This document shows positions 17,834 through 27,200 of a DNA stretch of 64,000 nt, in pieces (position 1 is the stretch's first letter; each line of letters begins with the position of its first letter). This DNA comes from Actinomycetota bacterium (GTDB lineage: Bacteria; Actinomycetota; Actinomycetes; Mycobacteriales; Mycobacteriaceae). The notes below the pieces were generated by a model, which ran no database searches, had not been told where the DNA came from, and worked only from the letters and a program-made list of their open reading frames with translations. Position numbers and translations under genes: made by a program. Where the stretch lies: contig JAFDWN010000035.1 in NCBI GenBank assembly GCA_018268465.1, forward strand, positions 57,098 through 121,097, in the 5' to 3' direction.

Positions 17834-17976
17834 ACGTTCCAGGCGGTGCCGAGACGGCGGTCCGCCGCATAGCGACGATGCGGCCGGTGGTGCCACTGGT
17901 GCTGTCGGGGTCGGCGGCGAGGCTCGGGGTGCATATGGTTCCCGAGGTGCCCGCAGTCGATTGGCATGACCGCGCG

Positions 17977-18804
17977 TCAGTAGTGCGGGTTCGTCAGCGG
18001 CGCCACCGCCCAATTCGACAGCTCCGACGGCCCGAGGATGCGGTGCCGGGTCTGGCCGGCGGTATAGAACGTGAATTTGGTTGCGCGGTAGCACTGTTCG
18101 AAGCAATCGAAGGCTCGCCCGCCGGGGTCGAAGCTGACGCCGCGTACCCGCACGATCGGATCACCGGGGTCCAGCTCCAACTGCTCGGCCTCCCAGCTGC
18201 TGGGAGTGTCGACCTCGAAAGCCTGCTCTGTGTAGTCGTCGACGAGTCCATAGCGCTCCTCGATGAAGCGGTACAGCGATTCGCCGCGTGCGAGCAACTC
18301 CTGATCGATGGCGGGAACCCGGATCAGTGGCAGCACCGCACGTTCGAGAATCCGGTCGGTGCCACCGATGTTGCGCCTGCGCCAGATCTCCCACACGGGC
18401 TGGCCGTGCTCGACGCCGAGAGCGGCGGCGATGGTCGAACTCGGCAATCCGACGCCCACGGTGATCAGTGACGTGGTCACCGTGGGCAGTCCGCCGCCCT
18501 CGTCGATCAACGTGTGCAGGAGTTCCCCTCGACGGGTCGGGTCGCTGGCGATCCGCGGCGCCGCTACGAACGTCCCAAGGCCCTGGCGACGCTGGATCTT
18601 CCCGGCCCGCTCCAACTCGTCGAGCGCACGGCGCACCGAGATCGTGCTGACCTCGGCGATCTCGGCCAGTTCGGTCGTCGACGGCAGTTTGTCACCCGGC
18701 TTCAGGCCCCGCTCCGACATGATGTCCAGTACCAGGTCGTGGACGTACTGATAGCGCAGTTTGCGGTCTCCACGGGCCGGCGCATCCCTTCCGGTTGCCG
18801 ACAT
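17977..18804 (-). CDS. GntR-family regulator with UTRA (HutC-type) domain
   Basis: A 275-aa protein. An N-terminal winged helix lies at about residues 15-85 (LRYQYVHDLVLDIMSERGLKPGDKLPSTTELAEIAEVSTISVRRALDELERAGKIQRRQGLGTFV pattern, the GntR fold). A C-terminal UTRA ligand-binding domain follows, with ILERAVLPLIRVP and the usual R-V-R-G segment. HutC-type regulators are usually repressors released by a small metabolite. It is transcribed away from the ABC/catabolic operon at 19.0 kb, and two GCATACTC boxes lie between them, so it very likely controls that operon and itself. Confidence 0.88.
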   Translation of the reverse strand: MSATGRDAPARGDRKLRYQYVHDLVLDIMSERGLKPGDKLPSTTELAEIAEVSTISVRRALDELERAGKIQRRQGLGTFVAAPRIASDPTRRGELLHTLIDEGGGLPTVTTSLITVGVGLPSSTIAAALGVEHGQPVWEIWRRRNIGGTDRILERAVLPLIRVPAIDQELLARGESLYRFIEERYGLVDDYTEQAFEVDTPSSWEAEQLELDPGDPIVRVRGVSFDPGGRAFDCFEQCYRATKFTFYTAGQTRHRILGPSELSNWAVAPLTNPHY

Positions 18805-18860
18805 TCAAAACCCCCAAACTCCGCAATCCGCTGACCGGCGGACTGTGTGTGTGAATCAGA

Positions 18861-18996
18861 GCATACTCACTATGCAGGATTGCCCGGCGGCTTCTCGGGT
18901 CAGGTACCTGCGCTTTCGTGTAACACGATGACACCAGGCGGAAACTTCCGCGATATGCGATAGAAATCAGCCGCATTCAGCATACTCTGCATACAC
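18861..18996. promoter_or_regulatory. Probable GntR operator pair in the divergent region
   Basis: The 225-nt gap between the GntR gene and the ABC operon has two copies of GCATACTC. The first lies within GCATA-CTCAC-TATGC (18861-18875), a perfect 5-bp inverted repeat with a 5-nt centre. The second is GCATACTCTGCATAC (18980-18994). They are 119 bp apart, one near each gene. CATACT inside each copy may also act as a -10 box. Binding by the adjacent regulator is an inference. Confidence 0.5.
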
Positions 18997-19029
18997 AGTG
19001 CCGGAGCAGGCGTGGAGAGGACTGGCGCG

Positions 19030-20670
19030 ATGGTTGAGTTGAATCGGCGAGATTTCTTCCGGACCTCGGCGGTGGCGGCCCTCGCGATGACGGGTCTGGC
19101 CGCGGTTTCGGCCTGTGCGCCCGAAACGGCCACCCGAACCGTGCTGCGGGTCGGTTCCACGACCGACATCGATTCACTGAACCCTTTCACCGCGTTCTCC
19201 ACCCAGTCCTACGACGTCCTGCAGCTCATCTACGACAAGCTCATGGACTACGACGCGCAACTCGACGTCAAACCATCACTCGCGACCGAGGTCGCGGTGG
19301 CCGACGGCGGCAAGACGTTCACCTACACGCTGCGTGACGGCGTGAAGTGGCAGGACGGCCAGGACTTCAGCGCCGACGACGTGGTCTTCACCTTCCTCAT
19401 GGTGCGTGACAACGACTACGGCACCTATGGCGCCTACTTCAAGGACCTCACCGACGTCGTCAAGGTCGGCAGCAACCAGGTCCGTCTCACCTACGCCCAG
19501 CCGCAGACGCTCGACCCGGCCGTGATCATGCCCATCGCGCCGAAACATCTCTGGGACTCGGTCTCCAAAGACGATCTGCCGGGGTTCTCCAACGACACAC
19601 CCGTCGGCACCGGCCCGTTCAGATACGAATCGTGGGAGAAGGGCAGCGTCGCCTCCGTCGTCCGCAACGACGACTGGTGGGGGACCGCGCCCGCCGCCGA
19701 GAAAGTCACGTGGACCAAGTTCGGCAGCGACGACATCGTCACCCAGGCACTGCGAACCGGGGACATCGACATCGTCGCGGAGATCCCACCCACCATCTTC
19801 ACCGGGATCCAAGGTGCTAGTGACGTCAAAACCGAAGAGCTGGAATCCTTCTCGTTCCACATGATCGGTTTCAACTGTTCGGCGGCGCCCGGTTCGAAGG
19901 GCAACAAACTGCTGCTCGATCAGTCGGTGCGTCAAGCGTTGTCCTGCGCCGTCAGCCGCGAGCAGCTCGTCGAACTCGCCCTATCGGGGTTCGGCCAGCC
20001 GGGCACGGACCTGTTACCGCCGGCATTCGGCGACTTCCACTTCAGCCCCGGGCCGGATGCGGTGCTGGACGACAACCCCGCCAAGGCCAATCAGTTGCTC
20101 GATGCGGCAGGTTTCACCGGACGCGATGCCAACGGCATCAGAGTCACGAGAGACGGTGCCCCACTGGACTTCCGCATACTCGCGATCGCCGACACCGCCG
20201 TCGACGTCAAGGCCGCGCAGCTCTTCGTCACCGCGGCCAAAGCGGTGGGCGTCAACCTGAAACTGTCCACCACCGACGCCGACACCATGGGTGCGACGGT
20301 GTTCAACACCGAAACCCCCGACTGGGACATCATGGTCTGGGGCTGGGATTCTGCGTTCTACGATCCGTCCTACCTGCTGGGTATCGCGACGACGGACCAG
20401 ATCGGCGGAAACAACGACACGTTCTGGACCGACCCGCGATACGACGAGCTGTACGCCGAACAGTCCGTCACCGTCGACCGCCCGGCACGTGTCGCGCTCG
20501 TGCAGGAAATGCAGGCCATCCACTACGCCGCCTGCCCGTACATCGTGATGTGGTACCAGAAGAAGCTCACCGGCACCCGGACCACCACGTGGACGGGGTG
20601 GCAACCCATCAAGGGCGGAATGATCCTGAACTTCCCGCGCGTCAACTACCTCGACGTGAAGCCGGCCTGA
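19030..20670 (+). CDS. Extracellular solute-binding protein family 5, Tat-exported lipoprotein
   Basis: A 546-aa periplasmic binding protein of the Dpp/Opp type. The signal peptide carries a twin-arginine motif (NRRDFF) and ends in the lipobox VSAC, so it is probably folded before export and lipid-anchored. The mature part has the family blocks ADGGKTFTYTLRDGVKWQDGQDFSADDVVF and DTPVGTGPFRYESWEKG. Family members bind peptides, nickel, opines or oligosaccharides, so the ligand is open. The ATG at 19030 with GAGAGG upstream is preferred to the GTG at 19012. First gene of the operon under the GntR sites. Confidence 0.9.
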   Translation: MVELNRRDFFRTSAVAALAMTGLAAVSACAPETATRTVLRVGSTTDIDSLNPFTAFSTQSYDVLQLIYDKLMDYDAQLDVKPSLATEVAVADGGKTFTYTLRDGVKWQDGQDFSADDVVFTFLMVRDNDYGTYGAYFKDLTDVVKVGSNQVRLTYAQPQTLDPAVIMPIAPKHLWDSVSKDDLPGFSNDTPVGTGPFRYESWEKGSVASVVRNDDWWGTAPAAEKVTWTKFGSDDIVTQALRTGDIDIVAEIPPTIFTGIQGASDVKTEELESFSFHMIGFNCSAAPGSKGNKLLLDQSVRQALSCAVSREQLVELALSGFGQPGTDLLPPAFGDFHFSPGPDAVLDDNPAKANQLLDAAGFTGRDANGIRVTRDGAPLDFRILAIADTAVDVKAAQLFVTAAKAVGVNLKLSTTDADTMGATVFNTETPDWDIMVWGWDSAFYDPSYLLGIATTDQIGGNNDTFWTDPRYDELYAEQSVTVDRPARVALVQEMQAIHYAACPYIVMWYQKKLTGTRTTTWTGWQPIKGGMILNFPRVNYLDVKPA

Positions 20671-20686
20671 GGCCGCCCGACGGGCC

Positions 20687-21655
20687 ATGCTGCGTTATCT
20701 CGGGCAAAAGCTGGTCTACCTGGTGCTCACCCTCGCCGCCGTCCTCGCCACGAACTTCGTGATCTTTCACCTGATGCCGGGAGACCCCGTCACCCACATC
20801 GCCCGCGGCCAGCACCTGGACGCAGCCGCCATCGACCGCCTGCGCGCGTACTACGGACTGGATCAACCCCTCGCCTCGCAATTCCTCACCTACGTGCAGC
20901 ATCTGCTCACCGGCGATCTGGGGTTCTCCTACACCTACCAGGCGCCCGTCGGCCCGATCGTGTGGACCGCATTGGGGAACACGCTCATCCTGGTGACGGT
21001 TTCGACCGTGCTCGTCATCGCATTGGGGGTACTCGTCGGCGTGTACGCCGCGTCCCGGCGCGGCACGCGGGTGGACGGTGGCCTCGTGATCGGTTCGCTG
21101 GTGTTCTGGAGCCTGCCGACATTCTGGGTCGGCATGCTGCTGATCTTCGCATTCGCCGTGACCCTGGACTGGCTGCCGATCGCCGGGATGGCCACCGCCG
21201 ATGCCATCTACCCGACTGTCTTCACCCGGATCTCCGACCTGGCAAGGCATCTGGTGCTCCCGACGATCGCGATGCTGCTGGTGGACATCGCACAGTTCGT
21301 CCTGATCACCCGCAGCTCCTTGCTGGCCACCCTTTCGGAAGACTTCATGACGACCGCCGCCGCCAAGGGGCTGAGCCCGCGCCGGGTGCTGTGGCGCCAC
21401 GGCGTGCGCAACGCGCTGCTACCCGTCGTCACGGCGACCACGCTGTACGCCAGCGCCACCGTCGGAGGCACCATCCAGGTGGAAACGGTGTTCTCGTGGC
21501 CCGGTATGGGCCAGCTGATCTACCTCTCGGTGGTGCGTCGCGACTATCCGGTGATGGAGGCCTGTTTCCTGGTCTTCGCGGTCGTGGTCGTGTTGGCGAA
21601 CTTCGGCAGCGACGTCCTCTACCGGCTGCTGGACCCGCGGGTGCGGTTGACATGA
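20687..21655 (+). CDS. ABC transporter permease, DppB/OppB type
   Basis: A 322-aa inner-membrane permease with six helices. It starts MLRYLGQKLVYLVLTLAAVL and has HLMPGDPV soon after helix 1. The cytoplasmic EAA loop is TTAAAKGLSPRRVLWRHGVRNALLP, which contacts the ATPase. It forms the translocation channel with the DppC-type subunit. It follows the binding-protein gene by 16 nt and overlaps the next gene in ATGA. Confidence 0.92.
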   Translation: MLRYLGQKLVYLVLTLAAVLATNFVIFHLMPGDPVTHIARGQHLDAAAIDRLRAYYGLDQPLASQFLTYVQHLLTGDLGFSYTYQAPVGPIVWTALGNTLILVTVSTVLVIALGVLVGVYAASRRGTRVDGGLVIGSLVFWSLPTFWVGMLLIFAFAVTLDWLPIAGMATADAIYPTVFTRISDLARHLVLPTIAMLLVDIAQFVLITRSSLLATLSEDFMTTAAAKGLSPRRVLWRHGVRNALLPVVTATTLYASATVGGTIQVETVFSWPGMGQLIYLSVVRRDYPVMEACFLVFAVVVVLANFGSDVLYRLLDPRVRLT

Positions 21656-22539
21656 CCGGAGCAGCCTTCGAATTCGGAAACCTCACCGGATGGCGCGGCG
21701 TCGTCCGCCAACTCTGGCGCGACTGGATGGGACGCAGCGGACTGATCCTGGTGGCCGCGGTCGCGATCGTCGCGATCGGGGGTCCGCTGCTGGCGCCCTT
21801 CGACCGTGCCGACGTCGCCGAGTCCCGCACGGGCATCCTGCAGGCCCCCACCGCGGCGCACTGGATGGGCACCGACGAACTCGGTCGCGACGTGTTGCGG
21901 CAGGTGCTGGCCGGGACCGGGATCTCACTGCAGATCGGTTTGGCAGCCACGGTTTTCACGGTGATGATCGGAACGGTCGTGGGGATGGCGGCGGGCTGGT
22001 TCACCGGATTCACCGATGCGCTGTTGATGCGCGTCACCGACTTCTTCCTGGTGCTGCCGAACCTCCCACTGATGATCGCGCTCGGGGCGATCGTGGGACA
22101 GAGCCTTCCGATGATCGTCCTCGTCATCGCGATCACCAGCTGGCCGAGCACCGCGCGCATCGTCCGATCCCAGACTCTGTCGCTGCGGGAGCGGGGGGTG
22201 GTGGCCCGCGCCAGAACGATCGGCCTGTCCTCGCCCGCGATCCTGTGGCGGCTCATCCTGCCCGGCGTCCTCGCCCTGGTCATCGCGAACGCGGTGCTGG
22301 TGATCGCCGGATCCATTCTGGCGGAGGCGACGTTGTCGTTCCTCGGTCTGGGCGACCCGTCGCGAACCTCGTGGGGTCAGATCCTGCACAACGCGTTCGT
22401 CTCCGGTGCCGTCGGCAACGGTTACTGGTGGTACTTCCTGCCACCCGGCATCGGCATCGTCGTCGTGGTACTCGGGTTCTCCCTGATCGGCCAGAGCCTC
22501 GAACGCATCCTCAACCCGAAACTGGCGGCCGCGCAATGA
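21652..22539 (+). CDS. ABC transporter permease, DppC/OppC type
   Basis: A 295-aa permease. N-terminal RDWMGRSGLILVAAVAIVAIGGPLLAPFD and HWMGTDELGRDVLRQVLAGTG are the standard OppC N-terminal domain. The EAA loop reads VARARTIGLSSPAILWRLILPGV. The ATG at 21652 overlaps the previous stop by four bases (ATGA), as does its own stop with the next gene. Confidence 0.92.
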   Translation: MTGAAFEFGNLTGWRGVVRQLWRDWMGRSGLILVAAVAIVAIGGPLLAPFDRADVAESRTGILQAPTAAHWMGTDELGRDVLRQVLAGTGISLQIGLAATVFTVMIGTVVGMAAGWFTGFTDALLMRVTDFFLVLPNLPLMIALGAIVGQSLPMIVLVIAITSWPSTARIVRSQTLSLRERGVVARARTIGLSSPAILWRLILPGVLALVIANAVLVIAGSILAEATLSFLGLGDPSRTSWGQILHNAFVSGAVGNGYWWYFLPPGIGIVVVVLGFSLIGQSLERILNPKLAAAQ

Positions 22540-23549
22540 CGGCCGCCTCCCCCACCGCCCCGGCGGTCCTGCAGATCCGCAACCTCACGGTGACCTACCG
22601 GACGGCCGACGGTGCGGGTGTGCGGGCCGTCGACGGAGTGGACCTCGATGTCCATGGCGGCGAGGTGCTCGGCCTGGCCGGTGAATCCGGCTGCGGAAAG
22701 AGCACATTGGCGCTCGCGGTGGCGCGCCTGCTGCCACGGGGGGCCGAGGTGCGTGCCGACCGTGTGCGCCTCGGCGGTCAGGATCTCCTGGCGCTCGACG
22801 AACCCGGCCTGCGCCCGCTGCGCTGGCGCCGGATCTCGCTGGTGTTCCAGGCCGCGATGAACGGGTTCAACCCCGTGATGACCATCGGCAGCCAGATCGC
22901 CGAGGCAATCCGGGCGCACGAACCCGGCATTGGGCGCCGTGAGATCCGCGACCGGGTCGGCGAGTTGCTCGATCAGGTCGGAATCGCACCCCGGCGGTCC
23001 GCGGACTATCCCCACCAGTTCTCCGGGGGCATGAGGCAGCGCGCGATGATCGCGATGGCGCTGTCCTGCCGGCCCGACCTGGTCATCGCCGACGAGCCAA
23101 CCACCGCGCTCGACGTGTTGACCCAGGCGCAGATCCTCGACCTGATCCGTCGGCTCGCCGACGAGCTCGGGCTCGCGATGGTGATCATCTCCCACGACCT
23201 GACGGTCCTTGGCGAGCTGTGCGACAGAGCCGCGGTGATGTACGCGGGCCGGATCGTCGAATACGGCCCCGCGGCCGCGGTCCTCGGCGACTCGCCGGCA
23301 CACCCCTACACCCGCCAGCTGCTCGACTGCTTCCCCCGCCTCGAGGAGGGGCACGCCCGCATCAGCGGGATCCCCGGCAGTCCGCCCGATCTCGCGCACC
23401 CCCCGGCCGGCTGCCGCTTCCACGGGCGGTGCGCCGTCCCGACGTCGGCGTGCCCCGACATAGAGCCGCCCCTGCGCCCGGTCGCCGGGGACGCCGCGCA
23501 CATCGCGGCGTGCCACCGGGTCGGCTCGGCGGTCGAGGTTCCGTCATGA
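22536..23549 (+). CDS. ABC transporter ATPase, DppD/OppD type
   Basis: A 337-aa ATP-binding subunit. Walker A is GESGCGKST near residue 50, the signature is FSGGMRQR, and Walker B is LVIADEPTTALD, with the H-loop ISHD. The C-terminal oligopeptide-transporter extension has the CRFHGRC...C...C cluster that can hold an iron-sulfur centre in this family. It pairs with the second ATPase encoded next. Both gene ends overlap neighbours in ATGA. Confidence 0.92.
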   Translation: MTAASPTAPAVLQIRNLTVTYRTADGAGVRAVDGVDLDVHGGEVLGLAGESGCGKSTLALAVARLLPRGAEVRADRVRLGGQDLLALDEPGLRPLRWRRISLVFQAAMNGFNPVMTIGSQIAEAIRAHEPGIGRREIRDRVGELLDQVGIAPRRSADYPHQFSGGMRQRAMIAMALSCRPDLVIADEPTTALDVLTQAQILDLIRRLADELGLAMVIISHDLTVLGELCDRAAVMYAGRIVEYGPAAAVLGDSPAHPYTRQLLDCFPRLEEGHARISGIPGSPPDLAHPPAGCRFHGRCAVPTSACPDIEPPLRPVAGDAAHIAACHRVGSAVEVPS

Positions 23550-24610
23550 CGACGCCGGCGCCGCGGGTCATCGCCGAGATCCACGACCTTCGGGTGCACT
23601 TTCCGGTGCGCCGCGGTCGCGACCGACTGACCGCGCGTGCCGTCGACGGCGTCGACCTGGTGATCCGGGAGCGCGAGATCGTGGCCCTGGTCGGTGAATC
23701 GGGCTGCGGGAAGACGACGATCGCCCGCACCATCATGCGTTTGCAGGATGTCACCGCAGGCTCGGTGGGTATCGGCGGTGTGGACGTGACACACCTTCGC
23801 GGCCGGCGGCTGCGCCGGCTGCGTCGCGACTTCCAGATGATCTTCCAAGACCCCTACGAGAGCCTTTCCGCCAACGCCACCGCGCTCGACGTGGTGCTCG
23901 AGGGTGTGAAGATCCACCGTAGCGACCTCACCGCCCAGGCGCGCCGGGACGCCGCGCTGGCCGCGCTGACCGCATGCGGGCTGCCCTCGGTCGCCGACCG
24001 GCGCATCTTCCAGCTGTCGGGCGGCCAGCGGCAGCGGGTGGCGATCGCGGCCGCCGTCGCGGTGCAGCCGCGGCTGCTGGTCGCCGACGAACCGGTCTCG
24101 ATGCTCGACGTGTCGCTGCGCGCCGGAGTACTGCAGGTTCTCCTCGATATGCGTGAAAAGCTCGGTATCGCAACGCTGTTCATCACTCACGACCTCGCGC
24201 TGGCCGGGGTGTTCGCCGACCGTGTCGCGGTCCTGTACCTGGGCAGAGTGGTCGAGACGGGGGTGGCCGCGGAGGTGATCGGCGCCCCGGCACACCCCTA
24301 CACACGCGCGCTGGTCGCGGTCATGCCCACCCCCGGCGGCCGGCGCGGGCCCCGCGTCCTGCTCTCCGGAGAGCCGCCCAACCCGACGGACACCGCACCT
24401 GGATGCCGGTTCGCCCCCCGGTGCCCGCGCTACCAGGAGCTCGGCCGGCCGGAGCGGTGCCGCACCGAGGAACCCGCGCTGCACGCAGTGGGGGACCAAC
24501 ACAGCGCCGCATGTCACTTCGTCGCGACAGCGCCGCCGAACCCGCGTCCCGTTCCCGAGAACTCGACGTCCGCCACATCCCATCCCACCGAAGAGGAGTA
24601 CCTCCCATGA
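23546..24610 (+). CDS. ABC transporter ATPase, DppF/OppF type
   Basis: A 354-aa ATPase. Walker A is GESGCGKTT, the signature is LSGGQRQR, and Walker B is LLVADEPVSMLD, with ITHD as the H-loop. The C-terminal region has CRFAPRCPRYQELG...CRTEEP, again the cysteine cluster of the Dpp/Opp ATPases. It completes a five-part importer. The stop overlaps the next ATG. Confidence 0.92.
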   Translation: MTTPAPRVIAEIHDLRVHFPVRRGRDRLTARAVDGVDLVIREREIVALVGESGCGKTTIARTIMRLQDVTAGSVGIGGVDVTHLRGRRLRRLRRDFQMIFQDPYESLSANATALDVVLEGVKIHRSDLTAQARRDAALAALTACGLPSVADRRIFQLSGGQRQRVAIAAAVAVQPRLLVADEPVSMLDVSLRAGVLQVLLDMREKLGIATLFITHDLALAGVFADRVAVLYLGRVVETGVAAEVIGAPAHPYTRALVAVMPTPGGRRGPRVLLSGEPPNPTDTAPGCRFAPRCPRYQELGRPERCRTEEPALHAVGDQHSAACHFVATAPPNPRPVPENSTSATSHPTEEEYLP

Positions 24611-25797
24611 CCGTCCGCCGCGAAGAGGCGATCCAGCTCCTGGATGCCCTCGTCCGAATCGACTCGGTGACCCCGTGGCTCATCCCGGGAGGCGCCGGCG
24701 AGGGAGCGGTCGCGCGCTACATGCAGCACTGGCTGACCGACGCCGGATTGGAGGTGACCCTCGAGGAAGTCGAACCCGGCAGGCCCAACGTCCTGGCCTG
24801 GCTGAGGGGCAGCCAGCCGGGGCCGACGATCTGCCTGACCGCCCACAGCGACACCGTCGGCTACGCCAACTGGCCCGATCGCGCATTGACCCCTGTCGTC
24901 GACGGCGACCGGATGGTGGGCATCGGCGTCGCCGACGACAAGGGTGGCTGCGCTGCGGCCATGCTCGCGGCGCGCGAACTGGTGCGCGGCGGGGCGCAGC
25001 TGGCAGGTGATGTGCTGGTCGCGCTGGCCATCGACGAAGAAGGCATCAGCATCGGCACCGAACACCTCGTGGCCAACCATGCCGGGGAGATCGACCTCGC
25101 CATCGAACTGGAACCCGAAGGCTCCCATGTGATCTTCACCGAGCACCAAGGGTTCGGCTGGATCGACATCGTCGTGCGGGGGGTGCCCGCGCACGGCTCG
25201 GCACCGGACAAGGGTGTCGACGCGATCGTGCACATGGCCGAGGTCATCACCCGGCTGCACCGTCTCGACGAGACGCGGTGGCGGCCCAATCCGGATCCGA
25301 GGAACGGCCGCACGGTGTTCCACACCGGCACCATCCACGGCGGCACCGACTACGCGACCTATCCCGGTGAGGTGGTGCTCGGCATCGAGATCGGTACCCA
25401 GCCGGGGGAGACCCTGGCCGACCGCGTCGCCGACATCGAGGCCGTCTTCGCGGAGGTGCGGGCCGCCGAACCGGCGTTCAGCGGTGAGGTGCGGGTCAGG
25501 TTGGACCGCGACCCGTTCACCGGATCCGGCAACGCGGCACTGGTCGAGGCACTCGGTGACGCCGCCGAGGCCGTCAACGGCGCCCGGCCGACGGTCACCG
25601 GCCTCAACGCGTGGACCGACGCCGCGCTGCTGCAGAGCGCCGGAATCCCGACCGTGCTGTTCGGTCCGCTCGGCGGCAACTACCACGCCGCCGACGAGTG
25701 GGTTTCGATCCCCGACGTCGTGGCCACCGCAGAGATCCTGCGCCGGACCGTCGTCACACTGCTCGGCGTGCCGGTGCGTGCGGCGCACGACGCGTGA
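24607..25797 (+). CDS. M20-family metallopeptidase/deacylase (ArgE/DapE-like)
   Basis: A 396-aa zinc hydrolase. Zinc-site motifs are H80-S-D-T, D110-D-K-G and the catalytic D-E144-E; a dimerisation domain follows and the C-terminal zinc His lies in NYHAADEWV. M20 enzymes remove acyl groups from amino acids or cut dipeptides. Being coupled to a peptide-type importer, it probably acts on the imported compound right after entry. The GGAGT site and the ATGA overlap fix the start. Confidence 0.88.
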   Translation: MTVRREEAIQLLDALVRIDSVTPWLIPGGAGEGAVARYMQHWLTDAGLEVTLEEVEPGRPNVLAWLRGSQPGPTICLTAHSDTVGYANWPDRALTPVVDGDRMVGIGVADDKGGCAAAMLAARELVRGGAQLAGDVLVALAIDEEGISIGTEHLVANHAGEIDLAIELEPEGSHVIFTEHQGFGWIDIVVRGVPAHGSAPDKGVDAIVHMAEVITRLHRLDETRWRPNPDPRNGRTVFHTGTIHGGTDYATYPGEVVLGIEIGTQPGETLADRVADIEAVFAEVRAAEPAFSGEVRVRLDRDPFTGSGNAALVEALGDAAEAVNGARPTVTGLNAWTDAALLQSAGIPTVLFGPLGGNYHAADEWVSIPDVVATAEILRRTVVTLLGVPVRAAHDA

Positions 25798-25835
25798 TCC
25801 CATCCGCAGCCACCACCGAGACGAAAGAGGAACCG

Positions 25836-27200
25836 ATGGCCTTCGCCGAGGCGTTCACCGACCGCACGCCGCACACCCTCATGCTCTTCGAGCGGGCCAA
25901 ACGCACGGTGCCTGGCGGCGCGGGTTCGACTGCCCGTCTGCCCCGCAACGGATGGCGGCCCTACCCGATCTTCATGGCGGACGGGGACGGCTCACGGCTC
26001 ACCGACGTCGACGGCCACACCTACATCGACTATCTGCTCGGGCTGGGGCCGATGATCCTCGGGCATCGGCACCCCACGGTGACGGCGGCGGTAGCACAGG
26101 CGATCACCGACCTCGGCACGTGTTTCGGGCTGCCCTACGAACTGGAGGTCGAGGCCGCCGAGAAGGTGGTCGACGCGGTGCCCGGTATCGAGCAGGTGCG
26201 CTTCACCAACTCGGGTTCCGAAGCCGTCGGGACCGCGGTCCGGCTGGCGCGCGCCACCACCGGGCGGCGTCTGATCGTGCGGTTCGAGGGTCACTATCAC
26301 GGTTGGCAGGACACCGTGTACTGGTCCAACCACGTCGACCCGGCGCTGGCGGGGCCGGCAACACACCCGCGCCCGGTGGCGATGGGCCTCGGTGTCCCTG
26401 CCGAACTCGAGGACACCCTTGCGGTGCTGACCTGGAACGACCCGGAGAGCTTCACCCGCCTGATGGACGCTCGCGGCCACGAGGTGGCGGCGGTCCTGAC
26501 CGAGCCCGCGGTGTTCAACACCGGCTGCATCCTGCCGGAGCCGGGCTATCTCGAACTGCTGCGCAGCGAAACCCGCAAGCACGGCGCCCTGCTCATCTTC
26601 GACGAGGTGATCACCGGCTTCCGCTTTGCCCGCGGTGGAGCACAGGAGTGGTTCGGTGTGCTGCCCGACCTGACCACCCTCGCCAAAGGACTGGGCGGCG
26701 GATTCCCGGTAGCCGCGGTCGGTGGCACGGTCGAGGCGATGAAACTGATCGCCGAAGGGGTGTATTCCCACTCGGGCACCTACAACGCCAATGTCGTGCA
26801 GTGCGCGGCCGTCTCGGCGACGATGGATGTGCTCGCCCAGCCCGGACTCTACGAACGGCAACGCGCGCTGGGGAATCGGTTGGCCGAAGGGCTGGCGACG
26901 CTGACCGCGGAGCGGGGTTTGGATGCCTACGTCGAAGGCCTCGGCACCGTCTTCCAGCTGTGGTTCGCCGACGGCAAGATCCACAATTGGCGTGACGCCG
27001 TGGCCCACGCCGACGAGGACCTGTTCACCCGGTGGTACCAAGAGATGGTGATCCGCGGAGTGCTGTTCCACCCGTTGCAGTTCGAGAATCTCTTCGTCTC
27101 GCTGGTACACGACGATCGCGATATCGACGAGACGTTGAACGCGGCCGCCGATGCACTGACCGTCATCGCCCGTGAGCGCAGCGCCGCGCGCACGCCGTGA
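25836..27200 (+). CDS. Class III PLP enzyme, glutamate-1-semialdehyde aminomutase-like
   Basis: A 454-aa aminotransferase-fold protein. Conserved points are the GHRHP turn, NSGSEAVGTAVRLAR, FEGHYHGW, FDEVITGFR, and the PLP lysine K284 in LAKGLGGGFP. The nearest enzyme type by eye is HemL/GSA aminomutase, but the gene is in a catabolic operon, not with heme genes, so a transaminase or phospho-lyase on another amino compound is likely. The ATG at 25836 has a strong AAAGAGGAA site; a GTG at 25794 that overlaps the upstream stop is an in-frame alternative adding 14 residues. Confidence 0.85.
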   Translation: MAFAEAFTDRTPHTLMLFERAKRTVPGGAGSTARLPRNGWRPYPIFMADGDGSRLTDVDGHTYIDYLLGLGPMILGHRHPTVTAAVAQAITDLGTCFGLPYELEVEAAEKVVDAVPGIEQVRFTNSGSEAVGTAVRLARATTGRRLIVRFEGHYHGWQDTVYWSNHVDPALAGPATHPRPVAMGLGVPAELEDTLAVLTWNDPESFTRLMDARGHEVAAVLTEPAVFNTGCILPEPGYLELLRSETRKHGALLIFDEVITGFRFARGGAQEWFGVLPDLTTLAKGLGGGFPVAAVGGTVEAMKLIAEGVYSHSGTYNANVVQCAAVSATMDVLAQPGLYERQRALGNRLAEGLATLTAERGLDAYVEGLGTVFQLWFADGKIHNWRDAVAHADEDLFTRWYQEMVIRGVLFHPLQFENLFVSLVHDDRDIDETLNAAADALTVIARERSAARTP

